From Brevifilum sp029548365 (lineage in GTDB: Bacteria > Chloroflexota > Anaerolineae > Anaerolineales > Anaerolineaceae): a DNA stretch of 62,358 bases. Both the position numbers and the translations under genes were made by a program. Where the stretch lies: the NCBI GenBank assembly GCA_035376985.1, contig DAOSSA010000013.1, forward strand, positions 1 to 62,358. Reading direction: 5' to 3'. Under the pieces are notes generated by a model. The model saw only the letters and a program-made list of their open reading frames with translations, was not told the DNA's origin and did no database searches. Shown piece by piece: positions 31,429-40,634 of this stretch (its first letter is position 1; every line of letters begins with the position of its first letter).

Positions 31429-32688
31429 ATGAATTCTCGCGAAAGGATCAGCCTGACCCTCAACCACCAGAAGCCCGACCGGGTTCCCCTGGATCTGGGC
31501 GGCAGCCCGGTGACGGGAATGCACGTCAGCTCAGTGCACAAATTACGCCAGGCTCTGGGTTTGGACCCTCCTGGAACGCCCGTAAAAGTGATCGAACCCT
31601 ACCAGATGCTGGGCGAGATCCAACCTGACCTGCTGGACGCATTGGGTGTGGATGTGGTGCCCCTGTGGGGGCCGGATAGCATGTTTGGCTATGTCCTCAA
31701 GGATTGGAAACCGTGGACCTTCTTCGACGGCACGCCTGTTTTGGTGCCAGGCGGCTTTAACACCCGACCTGAACCCAACGGCGACATCCTGATGTACCCG
31801 CAGGGCAATCCGTCATTTGCCCCCAGCGGACGCATGCCCGCAGGCGGTTTTTATTTTGACGCCATCGTGCGCCAGCCGCCGATCGATGATGCCCGGTTGG
31901 ACCCAACGGAAAACCTGGCCGAATTCCAGCTGGTGTCCCAGTCTGACCTGGCGCATTACGAACAGGAAGCCCGGCGGCTGTTCACCGCCACAGATAAGGC
32001 CATTTTTGCGAATTTTGGTGGGACAGGGTTCGGCGATATCGCCCTTGTTCCGGGTGTCCAGTTACCCAACCCCGCGGGTATCCGCGATATGACCGAATGG
32101 TACATGTCCACCATCACCCGGCGCGATTATATCTGGAGGGTGTTCGAAGGACAGTGCGAGATCGGGCTGGAAAACCTCAAGCGCATCCACGCCAGGGTCG
32201 GCGAAAAGGTCAGCGTTTTATTCGTCAGCGGGGCGGATTTTGGCGCCCAAAACGGACCATTGATTTCTCCTAAAGCCTACCGCGGCCTGTTCCAGCCCTT
32301 TCACAAAATAATCAACACCTGGGTGCACGAAAACACGACCTGGAAAACCTTTATCCACTCCTGCGGATCAGTGATCAAGCTCTATCCCGATTTTATCGAA
32401 GCCGGCTTTGATATTATCAACCCCGTGCAGACTTCCGCGGCGGCGATGGACCCCACCACCCTGGTCAAACAATTCGGCGAACGGGTCACCTTCTGGGGCG
32501 GCGGCGTGGATACCCAGTCCACCCTGCCCTTTGGCTCCCCGGAGGCGGTGCGCGCCCAGGTGCGAGAACGTATGCAAACTTTCGGCAGCCGAGGCGGATT
32601 TGTGTTCAACCCGGTTCACAACGTGCAGGCCAACATCCCCGTGGAAAACCTGCTGGCACTTTACCAGGCTGTAGAGGACTTTCGATAG
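31429..32688 (+). CDS. Uroporphyrinogen decarboxylase-fold protein (methyltransferase type)
   Basis: A 419-residue UroD-superfamily protein. The opening MNSRERISLTLNHQKPDRVPLDLGG and the end FVFNPVHNVQANIPVENLLALYQAV are typical of the MtaA/CmuA-like branch that moves methyl groups onto or off corrinoid or cobalamin partners, rather than of haem-pathway HemE. A His-Cys motif in FIHSCGS near residue 306 could bind the zinc. No corrinoid protein lies nearby, so the methyl donor and acceptor are unknown. AAGG precedes the ATG. Confidence 0.75.
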   Translation: MNSRERISLTLNHQKPDRVPLDLGGSPVTGMHVSSVHKLRQALGLDPPGTPVKVIEPYQMLGEIQPDLLDALGVDVVPLWGPDSMFGYVLKDWKPWTFFDGTPVLVPGGFNTRPEPNGDILMYPQGNPSFAPSGRMPAGGFYFDAIVRQPPIDDARLDPTENLAEFQLVSQSDLAHYEQEARRLFTATDKAIFANFGGTGFGDIALVPGVQLPNPAGIRDMTEWYMSTITRRDYIWRVFEGQCEIGLENLKRIHARVGEKVSVLFVSGADFGAQNGPLISPKAYRGLFQPFHKIINTWVHENTTWKTFIHSCGSVIKLYPDFIEAGFDIINPVQTSAAAMDPTTLVKQFGERVTFWGGGVDTQSTLPFGSPEAVRAQVRERMQTFGSRGGFVFNPVHNVQANIPVENLLALYQAVEDFR

Positions 32689-32776
32689 CTGGTAGCTCTT
32701 AGCTCATTGTTGATAGAACTGACAGCTTAGCCCAATTTTTATAACGGTCTAACGACGTTTGAACAGCAAGCAGCCT
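32689..32776. repeat. Spacer carrying a partial dispersed repeat
   Basis: ACAGCTTAGCCCAATTTTTATAACGGTCT (about 32722-32750) is a partial copy of the module found beside the 75-bp MITE-like elements near 49530 and 51830. A GTAGCTCTTAGCTCATTG stretch recurs in similar form near 36985. Confidence 0.6.
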
Positions 32777-33850
32777 TCACATGAAAACCACAAAATCTTT
32801 TCCATATTTGATATTTGCTATCTGACAAGCTAACCTAAGAATTTGATCTATCGATTTTTTTGAAAGGTTAATATCTACAAACCAACCTTTACGAAATTCA
32901 TAAGAGTATTGTTTAGCAAGATCTGGCCTCGGAGGATTTAATTCCCTCCTCGATTTGGCAATATAACGACGTGTTCTACCGTGTTTTGGTAAGCTCGCAT
33001 ACCTATCGAGAAAAGTTTCATCTCGATCCGCAAACAAATTGAGGGCTTGAAACATTATCTCCCTCGCGGTTTTTGCAGAATGATATTCTCCAAATAATTC
33101 AAAACCAATCTGAGTTGGAACTGGATCCTTGTTTGTTTCTTTTTTATGGTCCGGAATTTTAATTACCACCGGATACTCATGGTTTTCTTTTAATACAAGA
33201 TTGTTACTCAGAAAATCAGTAACTTGATCTGGATTGGTTTTAAAACCACACAGGCTTTCAACCTTGTCGATCAATAAATCGATTAGCAATTCATCACCTT
33301 CATCAACCAATCTTTTCCATGCTTCAGGAAGGGTTTTTTGTGCTTCTCGTTTCTGATGAATGCTACGATAGTCCTTTTTTGCAAAATCCAATGCTTTACC
33401 TGAAATAACGTTAGAATAACTGAGGTACCTAGATAGTATTGCGACAATATCATCGATTTCTCTCTCCAGAAAATCTAATTTGTATACTCTACGATCTGAA
33501 ATTTCTCCGGGTTCTGCTGGCAAAAAGAAATGCCATTCTTGTCCGTCAGTTAAAATTGCAAAAGGAATACCATATAAAAAAGCATATTCAAACAACTGCC
33601 TTTCGGCTCCATCACTTTGACCAATTTGCTTAATTTCAATAAAAATAACAGGTTTATTTGCTGGGTGACATAGAGCAAAATCAACTCGTCGTGTATCCAA
33701 CTTATATTCTGGGGTTACGATGGTAGTATTAAATATTGGCCATCCTAAATTGGTTAGAATTCTTTGCACAATCCCTTGAGATACCGCGGCTTCACTTTGA
33801 TATTTTCCTTGTTTAATATTGCTCTGGATATCGATAATCGTGTTTCTCAT
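32777..33850 (-). CDS. Orphan HsdR_N-type restriction nuclease-like protein
   Basis: A 357-residue protein with a type I restriction R-subunit N-terminal fold. YKLDTRRVDFAL, then VIFIEIKQIGQ (about residues 48-80), gives the Asp and Glu-x-Lys of a PD-(D/E)xK nuclease. The C-terminal half has a charged linker, then an unrecognised domain ending YGKDFVVFM. No helicase motor, methylase or specificity subunit is present. The DNA is visibly more AT-rich than its neighbours, so it was probably acquired horizontally. It may be a stand-alone defence or DNA-repair nuclease. It converges on the UroD-like gene. Confidence 0.7.
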   Translation of the reverse strand: MRNTIIDIQSNIKQGKYQSEAAVSQGIVQRILTNLGWPIFNTTIVTPEYKLDTRRVDFALCHPANKPVIFIEIKQIGQSDGAERQLFEYAFLYGIPFAILTDGQEWHFFLPAEPGEISDRRVYKLDFLEREIDDIVAILSRYLSYSNVISGKALDFAKKDYRSIHQKREAQKTLPEAWKRLVDEGDELLIDLLIDKVESLCGFKTNPDQVTDFLSNNLVLKENHEYPVVIKIPDHKKETNKDPVPTQIGFELFGEYHSAKTAREIMFQALNLFADRDETFLDRYASLPKHGRTRRYIAKSRRELNPPRPDLAKQYSYEFRKGWFVDINLSKKSIDQILRLACQIANIKYGKDFVVFM

Positions 33851-33894
33851 GACAAATCCTTTATAAAACTTGAGAAATGTCTGCTATAAATTCA

Positions 33895-34743
33895 TTATAT
33901 CATAAGCATAAAATATATAATCACTCCCGCCAGGGCAGCGCTGAGTGTGCACAGAAAATTGACCCCATCATTGTTCAACCACGCCAGCCCGCGCTGGTGC
34001 ACGGTTTTTCCCCCGCAGGTGTGCTGCGGATGCTTTTCCGTCTCTTTTTGACAGGCCGGGCAGAAATAGATCGCCTGTAAGGTGGCACCCAGCAGGGAAT
34101 CTACCAGCGAACCCAGCACTCCGCCCACTGCAATCGCCACCAGAGCTTTCCAGGGTGGGGTTTCCAGTGCGGGCGCCCAGCCCATACCGGTCACCCAGAC
34201 AGCCATCCCGCCCACCAGGGCAGAGCCAACCAGTGCAGCCAGCGTCCCTGCCAGGCTGACCGCTCCCGAAGTGCCTTGGGGAACACGACGCAGGGTGGTC
34301 AGCAGCAGCGGCTGCCGGGGATTGAGCATGCCCAGCTCCGTCGCCCAGGTATCGGCGTTGGCGCCAGCCAGGCTGGCAGCAAACCCCACCCACAGGATCG
34401 GCGCCAGTGCCCCGGCTGGGTGGACCTGCTGCAAAACAAAATACGCCAGCGCTGCCGCCCCGGACACCCCGCCGTTAGCCAGCACCTGCCACGCGTCACG
34501 GTTGGACCCCTTCGCAAAATCAGGCCCGGTAACCGCTTTCCTGGCATTAAACAGCTTCGAAAGCAGACTGGAGGACACAAAAAAGGTCAGCATGACCACA
34601 GCCCAGCCTGCGCCAGCCAAGCCAAAAACTACCGTCCCCAGCACCGCCGCAGCGACGGCGCCGCCCCGATTGAGAGCTCGCGCCCGGTAGGCCAGGTAAG
34701 CCACGCTAACGCCCACAAACATCCCGATGAAAAAATTGACCAT
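33895..34743 (-). CDS. DUF92 family membrane protein
   Basis: A 282-residue membrane protein with about seven helices. The opening AYRARALNRGGAVAA and the segment ANADTWATELGMLNPRQPLLLTTLRRVPQGTSGAVSLAG are the DUF92 signature. DSLLGATLQAIYFCPACQKETEKHPQHTCGG adds a Cys/His knuckle. Plant and cyanobacterial relatives act as phytyl-phosphate kinases (VTE6) in isoprenoid salvage, so a polyprenyl or phytyl phosphate kinase is possible. Its real substrate here is unknown. Confidence 0.78.
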   Translation of the reverse strand: MVNFFIGMFVGVSVAYLAYRARALNRGGAVAAAVLGTVVFGLAGAGWAVVMLTFFVSSSLLSKLFNARKAVTGPDFAKGSNRDAWQVLANGGVSGAAALAYFVLQQVHPAGALAPILWVGFAASLAGANADTWATELGMLNPRQPLLLTTLRRVPQGTSGAVSLAGTLAALVGSALVGGMAVWVTGMGWAPALETPPWKALVAIAVGGVLGSLVDSLLGATLQAIYFCPACQKETEKHPQHTCGGKTVHQRGLAWLNNDGVNFLCTLSAALAGVIIYFMLMI

Positions 34744-34805
34744 TGCTGTATCCGTTTAATTTTTGGTAATCATAACTGAAATCCCCCGTCATAACAACTG
34801 CCTGA

Positions 34806-35690
34806 TCAAAAGATCAGCAATAAACTGCCAATCAACATCAACAGACCGGTCAACGCCGACGTCCCCCACAGGATGTAGGCGGCAATTTTCAGGTCTTTAC
34901 CCCGCCGATAGAGCAGCGTCCCCGCCCCCAGGTTGACCATCCAGACCAAGCTGTTCAACACCGGCCGCAAGAGCAGCCGCTCCCCAGGCGCAGTGGTACC
35001 GGGTTCCACCCACTGGATTTCCCCCAATCCCGGGACGGCTATGGCCACTACCAGCAAAACGATCAGTCCAACCCCAAATCCCCCTATCAGCAGCCAGCGC
35101 CCGATGGGATCCTCCCACACCCTTCCGATAAACACCTGGGGATACACCGATTGGGCGTCTAACGGCGTCAGGCTGCCCAGCTCGTTCATTCGCTGGAAGG
35201 TTGCCATGAAACCTCTGACGTCCTCGGGTGAGATGGCAAACACCTTGCTCGGCGTAGCCACCAGGATCATATGGCGCAGGTCTGAGCTCAGGTATTCCAC
35301 CTGCCCCAGCTCAGCCACCGTACGCCTGCCGAGGAATGCGCCAGTCCAGCGCAACCCGGGCAGGGGCAGGCGAAACCCGATCTCATTGGCGGGTCGCATC
35401 CACTCGATGGAGTCCAGGGGGATGTCCTCGCGCCGCAATCCCCAGCGGATCATCAAACCCTCTCTGCGCAAGATGTAAACGGCATTGTTCAGGGCGTACA
35501 GTCGGTACCCCAGCAGCGGCAGGGGAACCATCAGGATCAGCGCAATCAGCATATAGAGCAAAAAGTTCACCCCGGAAGGATCCTGTGTGGCACGGGAAAA
35601 GAAAAACCCGCCCGCGCCCACGAAAGCCAGCATCAACCCGCCCTGCAGCAGGATGCCAGCTGATCGTGGGGGATAAAACGCATGATCCAT
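34806..35690 (-). CDS. Membrane protein with PH-like domain
   Basis: A 294-residue protein. Two helices near residues 12-60 are followed by a PH-like beta domain (about 70-165, starting YILRREGLMIRWGLRREDIPLDSI), then two or three C-terminal helices. The segment after each helix pair resembles the bPH proteins of Chloroflexota. TAAGGAC, made from the stop of the upstream aminotransferase gene, serves as ribosome site for ATG 35690. A start 69 bp upstream would overlap the preceding gene. Function unknown. Confidence 0.6.
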   Translation of the reverse strand: MDHAFYPPRSAGILLQGGLMLAFVGAGGFFFSRATQDPSGVNFLLYMLIALILMVPLPLLGYRLYALNNAVYILRREGLMIRWGLRREDIPLDSIEWMRPANEIGFRLPLPGLRWTGAFLGRRTVAELGQVEYLSSDLRHMILVATPSKVFAISPEDVRGFMATFQRMNELGSLTPLDAQSVYPQVFIGRVWEDPIGRWLLIGGFGVGLIVLLVVAIAVPGLGEIQWVEPGTTAPGERLLLRPVLNSLVWMVNLGAGTLLYRRGKDLKIAAYILWGTSALTGLLMLIGSLLLIF

Positions 35691-35694
35691 GTCC

Positions 35695-36903
35695 TTACCG
35701 CCCCATTGCAGAAATTTCAGATGCAGGCAGCGCTTCAGCCAGCGCCTGGCAGACCTCAACCACCATTTCTTCAGTCATCGCCCCAGAAAATGGCAGCGCC
35801 AGGCTGCGCTTTCCCAGGTCTTCCGTCACCGGAAAGTCACCCGGTTGAAAACCGAAGGCTTTCACCATATAGGGCTGCAGGTGGATCGGTGAAAAATACG
35901 GGCGGACCGGTATGCGCCGTTGCTCCAGGATTTTTGCCAGTCGGTCGCGGTTGATGGATGCGTCCAGGCGGACCACGTACACAAACCAGCTCACGCGGGA
36001 GGTGCTGTCTGCCAGTCCCGGCGGGGAGATCCGGTCGATCTTCGCCAGGTGTTTTGCGTACCAGTCAGCCACCTGCGCCCGGTTTTCAAGCAGCGTCTCC
36101 AACCGCCCCAGTTGAGCCAACCCCAGGGCGGCGCTCATCTCGTCCAGGCGGTAGTTGTACCCCAGGTAAGTATGCTGTAACCAGGTATCCCCTGGCGCCC
36201 GGCCCTGGTTACGCAGAGCACGCATGAAATTCGCTGCCTCCTGATCGTTGGTGATAATCATTCCACCTTCGCCCGTGGTGATCTGCTTGTTTGGATAAAA
36301 GGCAAATACGCCGAAATCTCCCAGGGTCCCAGCCGGCTGACCTTTGTATGCCCCGCCCAGGGCTTCGCAGGAATCTTCGATCACCGCCAGGTTGTACCTC
36401 CGGGCAATGGCGTTAATTCGATCGTAGTCTGCGGGCTGTCCGAACACATCCACGGGCAAAATGGCTTTGACGGCTCCCAGGCGTTCCTCACCCTCTGCGG
36501 GCAGTTTCCTGGGCAGCCATTTGCGTGCCAGGTCGCCCCCCAGGCTGAGGTCTTCCGCCGCCCGATCGAGCTGCTCGGTGTCAATGTTGCCCGTCAGCGG
36601 GTCCACATCCACAAAAACGGGAATGGCTTTCTCGAACAGGATAACGTTGGCAGAGGCGACAAAGGAGAAAGGTGTCGTCAGGACAAGGTCGCCCGCGCCG
36701 ATCCCGGCTGCCCGCACACACAGGTGCAGTCCCGCTGTGCCCGAATTGACTCCGATGGCGTGCTGCGCGCCGGTCAGGTTGCAAAAGGCGCGTTCAAAGG
36801 CTTCAATCTTGGGCCCCATGGAGAGATTGGGCGTGTTGAGCACCTCCAGCACGGCCTGGCGGTCGGCATCGGTGATAATCGGAGAGGACATGGGGATTTT
36901 CAT
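35695..36903 (-). CDS. DegT/DnrJ/EryC1-type PLP aminotransferase
   Basis: A 402-residue sugar aminotransferase. The opening PIITDADRQAVLEVLNTPNLSMGPKIEAFE is typical. GVNSGTAGLHL (about 50-60) binds the cofactor phosphate. DSCEALGG supplies the Asp that contacts the pyridine ring, and FYPNKQITTGEGGM holds the Schiff-base Lys near 185. It transfers an amino group from glutamate or glutamine to a nucleotide-linked keto-sugar, usually for surface polysaccharide. The start is uncertain: ATG 36903 gives a leader of about 40 bases after a TATAAT-like box near 36953, while GTG 36942 would be nearly leaderless. Confidence 0.85.
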   Translation of the reverse strand: MKIPMSSPIITDADRQAVLEVLNTPNLSMGPKIEAFERAFCNLTGAQHAIGVNSGTAGLHLCVRAAGIGAGDLVLTTPFSFVASANVILFEKAIPVFVDVDPLTGNIDTEQLDRAAEDLSLGGDLARKWLPRKLPAEGEERLGAVKAILPVDVFGQPADYDRINAIARRYNLAVIEDSCEALGGAYKGQPAGTLGDFGVFAFYPNKQITTGEGGMIITNDQEAANFMRALRNQGRAPGDTWLQHTYLGYNYRLDEMSAALGLAQLGRLETLLENRAQVADWYAKHLAKIDRISPPGLADSTSRVSWFVYVVRLDASINRDRLAKILEQRRIPVRPYFSPIHLQPYMVKAFGFQPGDFPVTEDLGKRSLALPFSGAMTEEMVVEVCQALAEALPASEISAMGR

Positions 36904-36942
36904 CAGGTTATTCCATTTCTCAGGTGTATTTGCATATGTCAC

Positions 36943-37189
36943 GGTTCTAATTATAACGTTTTTTGGGATAGGGATTAGGATAGCTCGTAGCTGATAGAGC
37001 TTAGAACTTAGAGCGTAGAAAAAAATAATCGCAGTGCAATAGTTGACAGGCTGCTCCTAACTCCTGCTTCCTGCTTCCTATTCACTACTCACTACTCACC
37101 ACTCACCATTCACTATCATCGTCCCCGAAGGTAAAATCCTGTTGCAGATTAATTGAATTCAGCACGAAGGATAACCCAGGAAAAACCCC
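36943..37189. repeat. Spacer with dispersed short repeats upstream of uvrB
   Basis: The region contains GTAGCTGATAGAGCTTAGAAC-type words, CTCCTGCTTCCTGCTTCC, and a run of heptads ACTACTCACTACTCACCACTCACCATTC (about 37080-37112), then CATCGTCCCCGAAGG. The same words recur near 42830, 47830, 49240 and 52075. No gene is seen. Confidence 0.7.
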
Positions 37190-39226
37190 ATGCCCTTTGA
37201 ATTGCAAGCCCCCTATCAACCCACCGGAGACCAGCCCCAGGCGATTGCCGAAATGGTGGCAGGGATTCAACGCGGCATGCGTCACCAGGTGCTGCTGGGC
37301 GCCACCGGCACCGGTAAGACTTTCACCGTTGCCAACGTGATTCAACAGGTGCAACTGCCCACGCTGGTGCTGGCGCACAACAAAACCCTTGGCGCCCAGC
37401 TTTACGCCGAGTTTAAGGAATTCTTTCCCAATAACGCGGTGGAGTATTTCGTTTCTTACTACGATTACTACCAGCCTGAGGCCTACGTACCGCAGCGCGA
37501 CCTGTACATTGAAAAAGAAACCTCGATCAATGAGGAAATCGACCGCCTGCGCCTGGCAGCGACCACCGCGTTATTATCGCGCAAGGATGTGATCATCATC
37601 GCTTCGGTGTCAGCGATTTACGGGCTAGGGGATCCTGAGGCTTACCGCAGCACGGTGATTCAACTGGAAGTGGGACGCATCTACCGGCGAAATGCCCTGC
37701 TGCGCCGCCTGGTGGAAAGCCAGTACACCCGCAACGATTTTGAGCTCAAACCCGGAGTGTTCCGGGTGCGGGGTGACACGCTGGAGATATTACCCGCCTA
37801 CGATGACACGCGTACCTTTCGCATCAGTTTCTTTGGCGATGAAGTCGAGCGCATCATCACCGTGGATCCCCTGACGGGCGAGGTATTCGGCGAGCATGAG
37901 ACGGTAGATATTTACCCTGCCAAGCACTATATCACTGAAGATGAGCACATGGCGCAAGCCCTGCTGAACATCGAGCGCGAGCTGGAAGAGCGCCTGGCTG
38001 AGCTGCGCACGGCAGGTCAACTGCTGGAGGCTCAACGCCTGGAACAGCGCACCCGCTATGACCTGGAAATGATGCGCGAGGTGGGCTATTGTTCGGGGAT
38101 TGAGAATTATTCCCGCCACATCGACGCTCGGGCTGCCGGGACGGCGCCCTGGACGCTGATCGATTTTTTGCCCAAGGAATACCTGTTGGTGATCGACGAA
38201 TCCCATATGATGATTCCCCAGATCCGCGGCATGTATAATGGCGACCGTTCGCGCAAGCAGGTGTTGATCGATTATGGTTTCCGCCTGCCCTCTGCGCTGG
38301 ATAACCGCCCGTTAAAGTTCGAGGAGTTCAAGCAGCAGATGGGCATCACCCTGTACACTTCAGCCACTCCTGCTGAATATGAACTTTCCATCGCAGACCA
38401 GGTGGTGGAGCAGATCATCCGTCCGACAGGCTTGGTGGACCCCGAGGTGATCATCCGTCCGACGGAGGGCCAGATTGATGACCTGTATGGCGAAATCACC
38501 CGGCGGGTGGATGTGGGCGAGCGTGTCCTGGTGACCACTCTCACCAAGCGCATGGCAGAGGACCTTTCGGATTACCTGATGGAACTGGGCTTGAAGGTAC
38601 ACTATCTGCACTCTGAAATCGAAACTCTCGAACGGGTGGGCATCCTGCGCGACCTGCGCCTGGGGGTGTTTGACGTAGTGGTGGGGATCAACTTGTTGCG
38701 CGAGGGGTTGGATCTGCCGGAGGTTTCGCTGATCGCCATCCTTGACGCAGATAAACAGGGTTTCCTGCGCTCGGGCACAGCACTGATCCAGACAATTGGT
38801 CGAGCTGCCCGACACCTGCACGGGCAGGTGATCATGTACGCAGATCGGGTCACCGATGCGATGCAATATGCCATTGATGAGACCAACCGCCGCCGAGAGA
38901 TCCAGGTGGCTTATAACAAGAAACACCATATTGAGCCTGCCAGCGTGGTCAAAGCCGTGCGTGACTTGACAGACCGCCTGGCACGCGATGTCGGCGCTGA
39001 AGACGGGGATAATCTGCGCGGAAAGGCCAGTAAACTGGAACAGAAAGAGCTGCTTAGGATGATCAACGAGCTGGAACAACAGATGAAAGCCGCCGCACGT
39101 GAGCTGGAATTTGAGCGTGCAGCCATGCTGCGCGATCAGGTGTATGAGCTGCGAGCTATGTTGGCGGATGAATCAGACCTTCCGCCGTGGAAAAAAGTGC
39201 AGTTAATGACCGGCGGTCGAGATTAA
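37190..39226 (+). CDS. uvrB: Excinuclease ABC subunit B
   Basis: A 678-residue UvrB, the damage-verifying helicase-like subunit of nucleotide excision repair. Walker A is GATGTGKTFT (about 36-45). The beta-hairpin region YYDYYQPEAYVPQRD (about 91-105) clamps the DNA strand. VIDESHMMIPQ supplies motif II near 337, and RAARHLHGQV gives motif VI near 540. The last 40 residues form the UVR coiled coil that binds UvrC. It is complete and stands alone. uvrA and uvrC are not in the window. Confidence 0.97.
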   Translation: MPFELQAPYQPTGDQPQAIAEMVAGIQRGMRHQVLLGATGTGKTFTVANVIQQVQLPTLVLAHNKTLGAQLYAEFKEFFPNNAVEYFVSYYDYYQPEAYVPQRDLYIEKETSINEEIDRLRLAATTALLSRKDVIIIASVSAIYGLGDPEAYRSTVIQLEVGRIYRRNALLRRLVESQYTRNDFELKPGVFRVRGDTLEILPAYDDTRTFRISFFGDEVERIITVDPLTGEVFGEHETVDIYPAKHYITEDEHMAQALLNIERELEERLAELRTAGQLLEAQRLEQRTRYDLEMMREVGYCSGIENYSRHIDARAAGTAPWTLIDFLPKEYLLVIDESHMMIPQIRGMYNGDRSRKQVLIDYGFRLPSALDNRPLKFEEFKQQMGITLYTSATPAEYELSIADQVVEQIIRPTGLVDPEVIIRPTEGQIDDLYGEITRRVDVGERVLVTTLTKRMAEDLSDYLMELGLKVHYLHSEIETLERVGILRDLRLGVFDVVVGINLLREGLDLPEVSLIAILDADKQGFLRSGTALIQTIGRAARHLHGQVIMYADRVTDAMQYAIDETNRRREIQVAYNKKHHIEPASVVKAVRDLTDRLARDVGAEDGDNLRGKASKLEQKELLRMINELEQQMKAAARELEFERAAMLRDQVYELRAMLADESDLPPWKKVQLMTGGRD

Positions 39227-39263
39227 ACATAGCAGGCTATCGAGCATACCATCAATGGGTTGT

Positions 39264-39557
39264 TTACCCGGTCGATAACACGCTGAAGCGCTCAAAATCC
39301 CCCCGGGCTTCTTCAAATTGATAGTTCACATTCCACACATCCGAACGATGAGGACCCCTGCGCAATTCCCGAAGCAAGCGGTTGAGATTGGTTAGTGTGC
39401 CCTCCGCCATCACCTCAACGCGACCGTCGTAGCGGTTGCGCACCCAGCCGGTTAACCCCAGTGCCTGGGCTGACCTGAGGACAAAATAGCGAAAACCCAC
39501 CCCCTGCACCATCCCCTCTACGTGGGCATGCAAACGATGGGTATTGTGTTCGGTCAT
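39264..39557 (-). CDS. acyP: Acylphosphatase
   Basis: A 97-residue acylphosphatase. GMVQGVGFRYF (about 14-24) holds the phosphate-binding Arg, and GWVRNRYDGRVEV (about 36-48) the catalytic Asn. It hydrolyses acyl phosphates such as 1,3-bisphosphoglycerate and carbamoyl phosphate in the cytoplasm. It is tail-to-tail with uvrB and 47 bp downstream of the HEAT-repeat gene. Confidence 0.93.
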   Translation of the reverse strand: MTEHNTHRLHAHVEGMVQGVGFRYFVLRSAQALGLTGWVRNRYDGRVEVMAEGTLTNLNRLLRELRRGPHRSDVWNVNYQFEEARGDFERFSVLSTG

Positions 39558-39603
39558 CGGCTCATATTCATTTATTTAGAACATCAAACACCGGGGAAAA
39601 CGG

Positions 39604-40611
39604 CTAATACTCTTCCGCATCTTCATCATCAAGCCAGTCGTCCAGGTCGTCCTCGTCAAAGTTCATCAAATCGAACCGGCTGACCTGCTCGGTGAAGTCG
39701 AGGTTGGCCAGGGCATCCTCAAGGAGGAGGACCTCGTCCATGTCTTCAGTCTCTTCCAGGGCAATCTCGATCAGCTCGCGCACACCCTCACCGCCAATCT
39801 TTGAAAGCGCCCAGATGGCAGCAAAATAAAGTTCTTCATCATCGGTGCCCTCTTCCAGAAGGTCGATAATCAATTCGCGGGCATCCTGGGTTTCAAGCTC
39901 ACCCGCAGCGCGAATTGCCTCGCAACGAATTTCGGAGTCGGGGTGAGCGAACATTTCCAGAACCTGGTGCGTCCAGCGTTTGTCATAGGAGCGACCCATG
40001 GCAAACAAGGCCGATTGCAACCATTCTTCGTCATTGGATTCGTAGGCGCGGCGGATAAAATCCGGGATATCGGGGTGGCTGGAGTAGCTGAGGGATTCAA
40101 GCGCACGCCGGCAGATCAGCTTGTCCCTGGCATCCTGGTAGGTTCTGATCAGGGAGTCCACAACTTGCTGGAAGGTTTCAACCCTGATCTCTTCCAGCTC
40201 GCCCAGCTCAACAAAAGTGCCCAGCGCGGTGGCAGCCGCAGAGCGTACAATGGCTTCAGTGTCTTCCTGCAAACGCTTCAGTAACAGGGGCACCAGGTCT
40301 TCTCTATCAGACTGCCACAGCAAACGAATGGCAGTAGCCCGGGCGACCGGGTCTTCATCCTCCAGGCACATGATCGCAACGGGGTCAAAATCTAACAGGG
40401 TATCGCTTTCAGCCAGGTCTTCCATGTCTTCCAGCAGTCCTCGGCGACGCTCAATCCAGACCTGGGGCCAAACACCCTTCAACAGTTCAAGGTCTTTCTC
40501 CGAAATGTCGGAGAAATAATCGATCATCCCAGGCGGAAAGGGCGCATCTGCATTGAGCAGGGCTATTTTGACGGTGCTAAATTCAAAGTCTTTCTGGTTT
40601 GAATAGTTCAT
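39604..40611 (-). CDS. HEAT-repeat protein with very acidic C-terminus
   Basis: A 335-residue alpha-solenoid. At least five HEAT-like helical pairs are visible, for example DEDPVARATAIRLLW, DTEAIVRSAAATALG and HPDSEIRCEAIRAAG. The chain ends in a strongly acidic stretch (FDEDDLDDWLDDEDAEEY). It is a scaffold-type protein with no enzyme motif. It is followed 23 bp upstream by the RseP protease gene on the same strand, so the two may be co-expressed. Confidence 0.75.
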   Translation of the reverse strand: MNYSNQKDFEFSTVKIALLNADAPFPPGMIDYFSDISEKDLELLKGVWPQVWIERRRGLLEDMEDLAESDTLLDFDPVAIMCLEDEDPVARATAIRLLWQSDREDLVPLLLKRLQEDTEAIVRSAAATALGTFVELGELEEIRVETFQQVVDSLIRTYQDARDKLICRRALESLSYSSHPDIPDFIRRAYESNDEEWLQSALFAMGRSYDKRWTHQVLEMFAHPDSEIRCEAIRAAGELETQDARELIIDLLEEGTDDEELYFAAIWALSKIGGEGVRELIEIALEETEDMDEVLLLEDALANLDFTEQVSRFDLMNFDEDDLDDWLDDEDAEEY

Positions 40612-40634
40612 TTTTTAATCCTCGATTGACGTGA

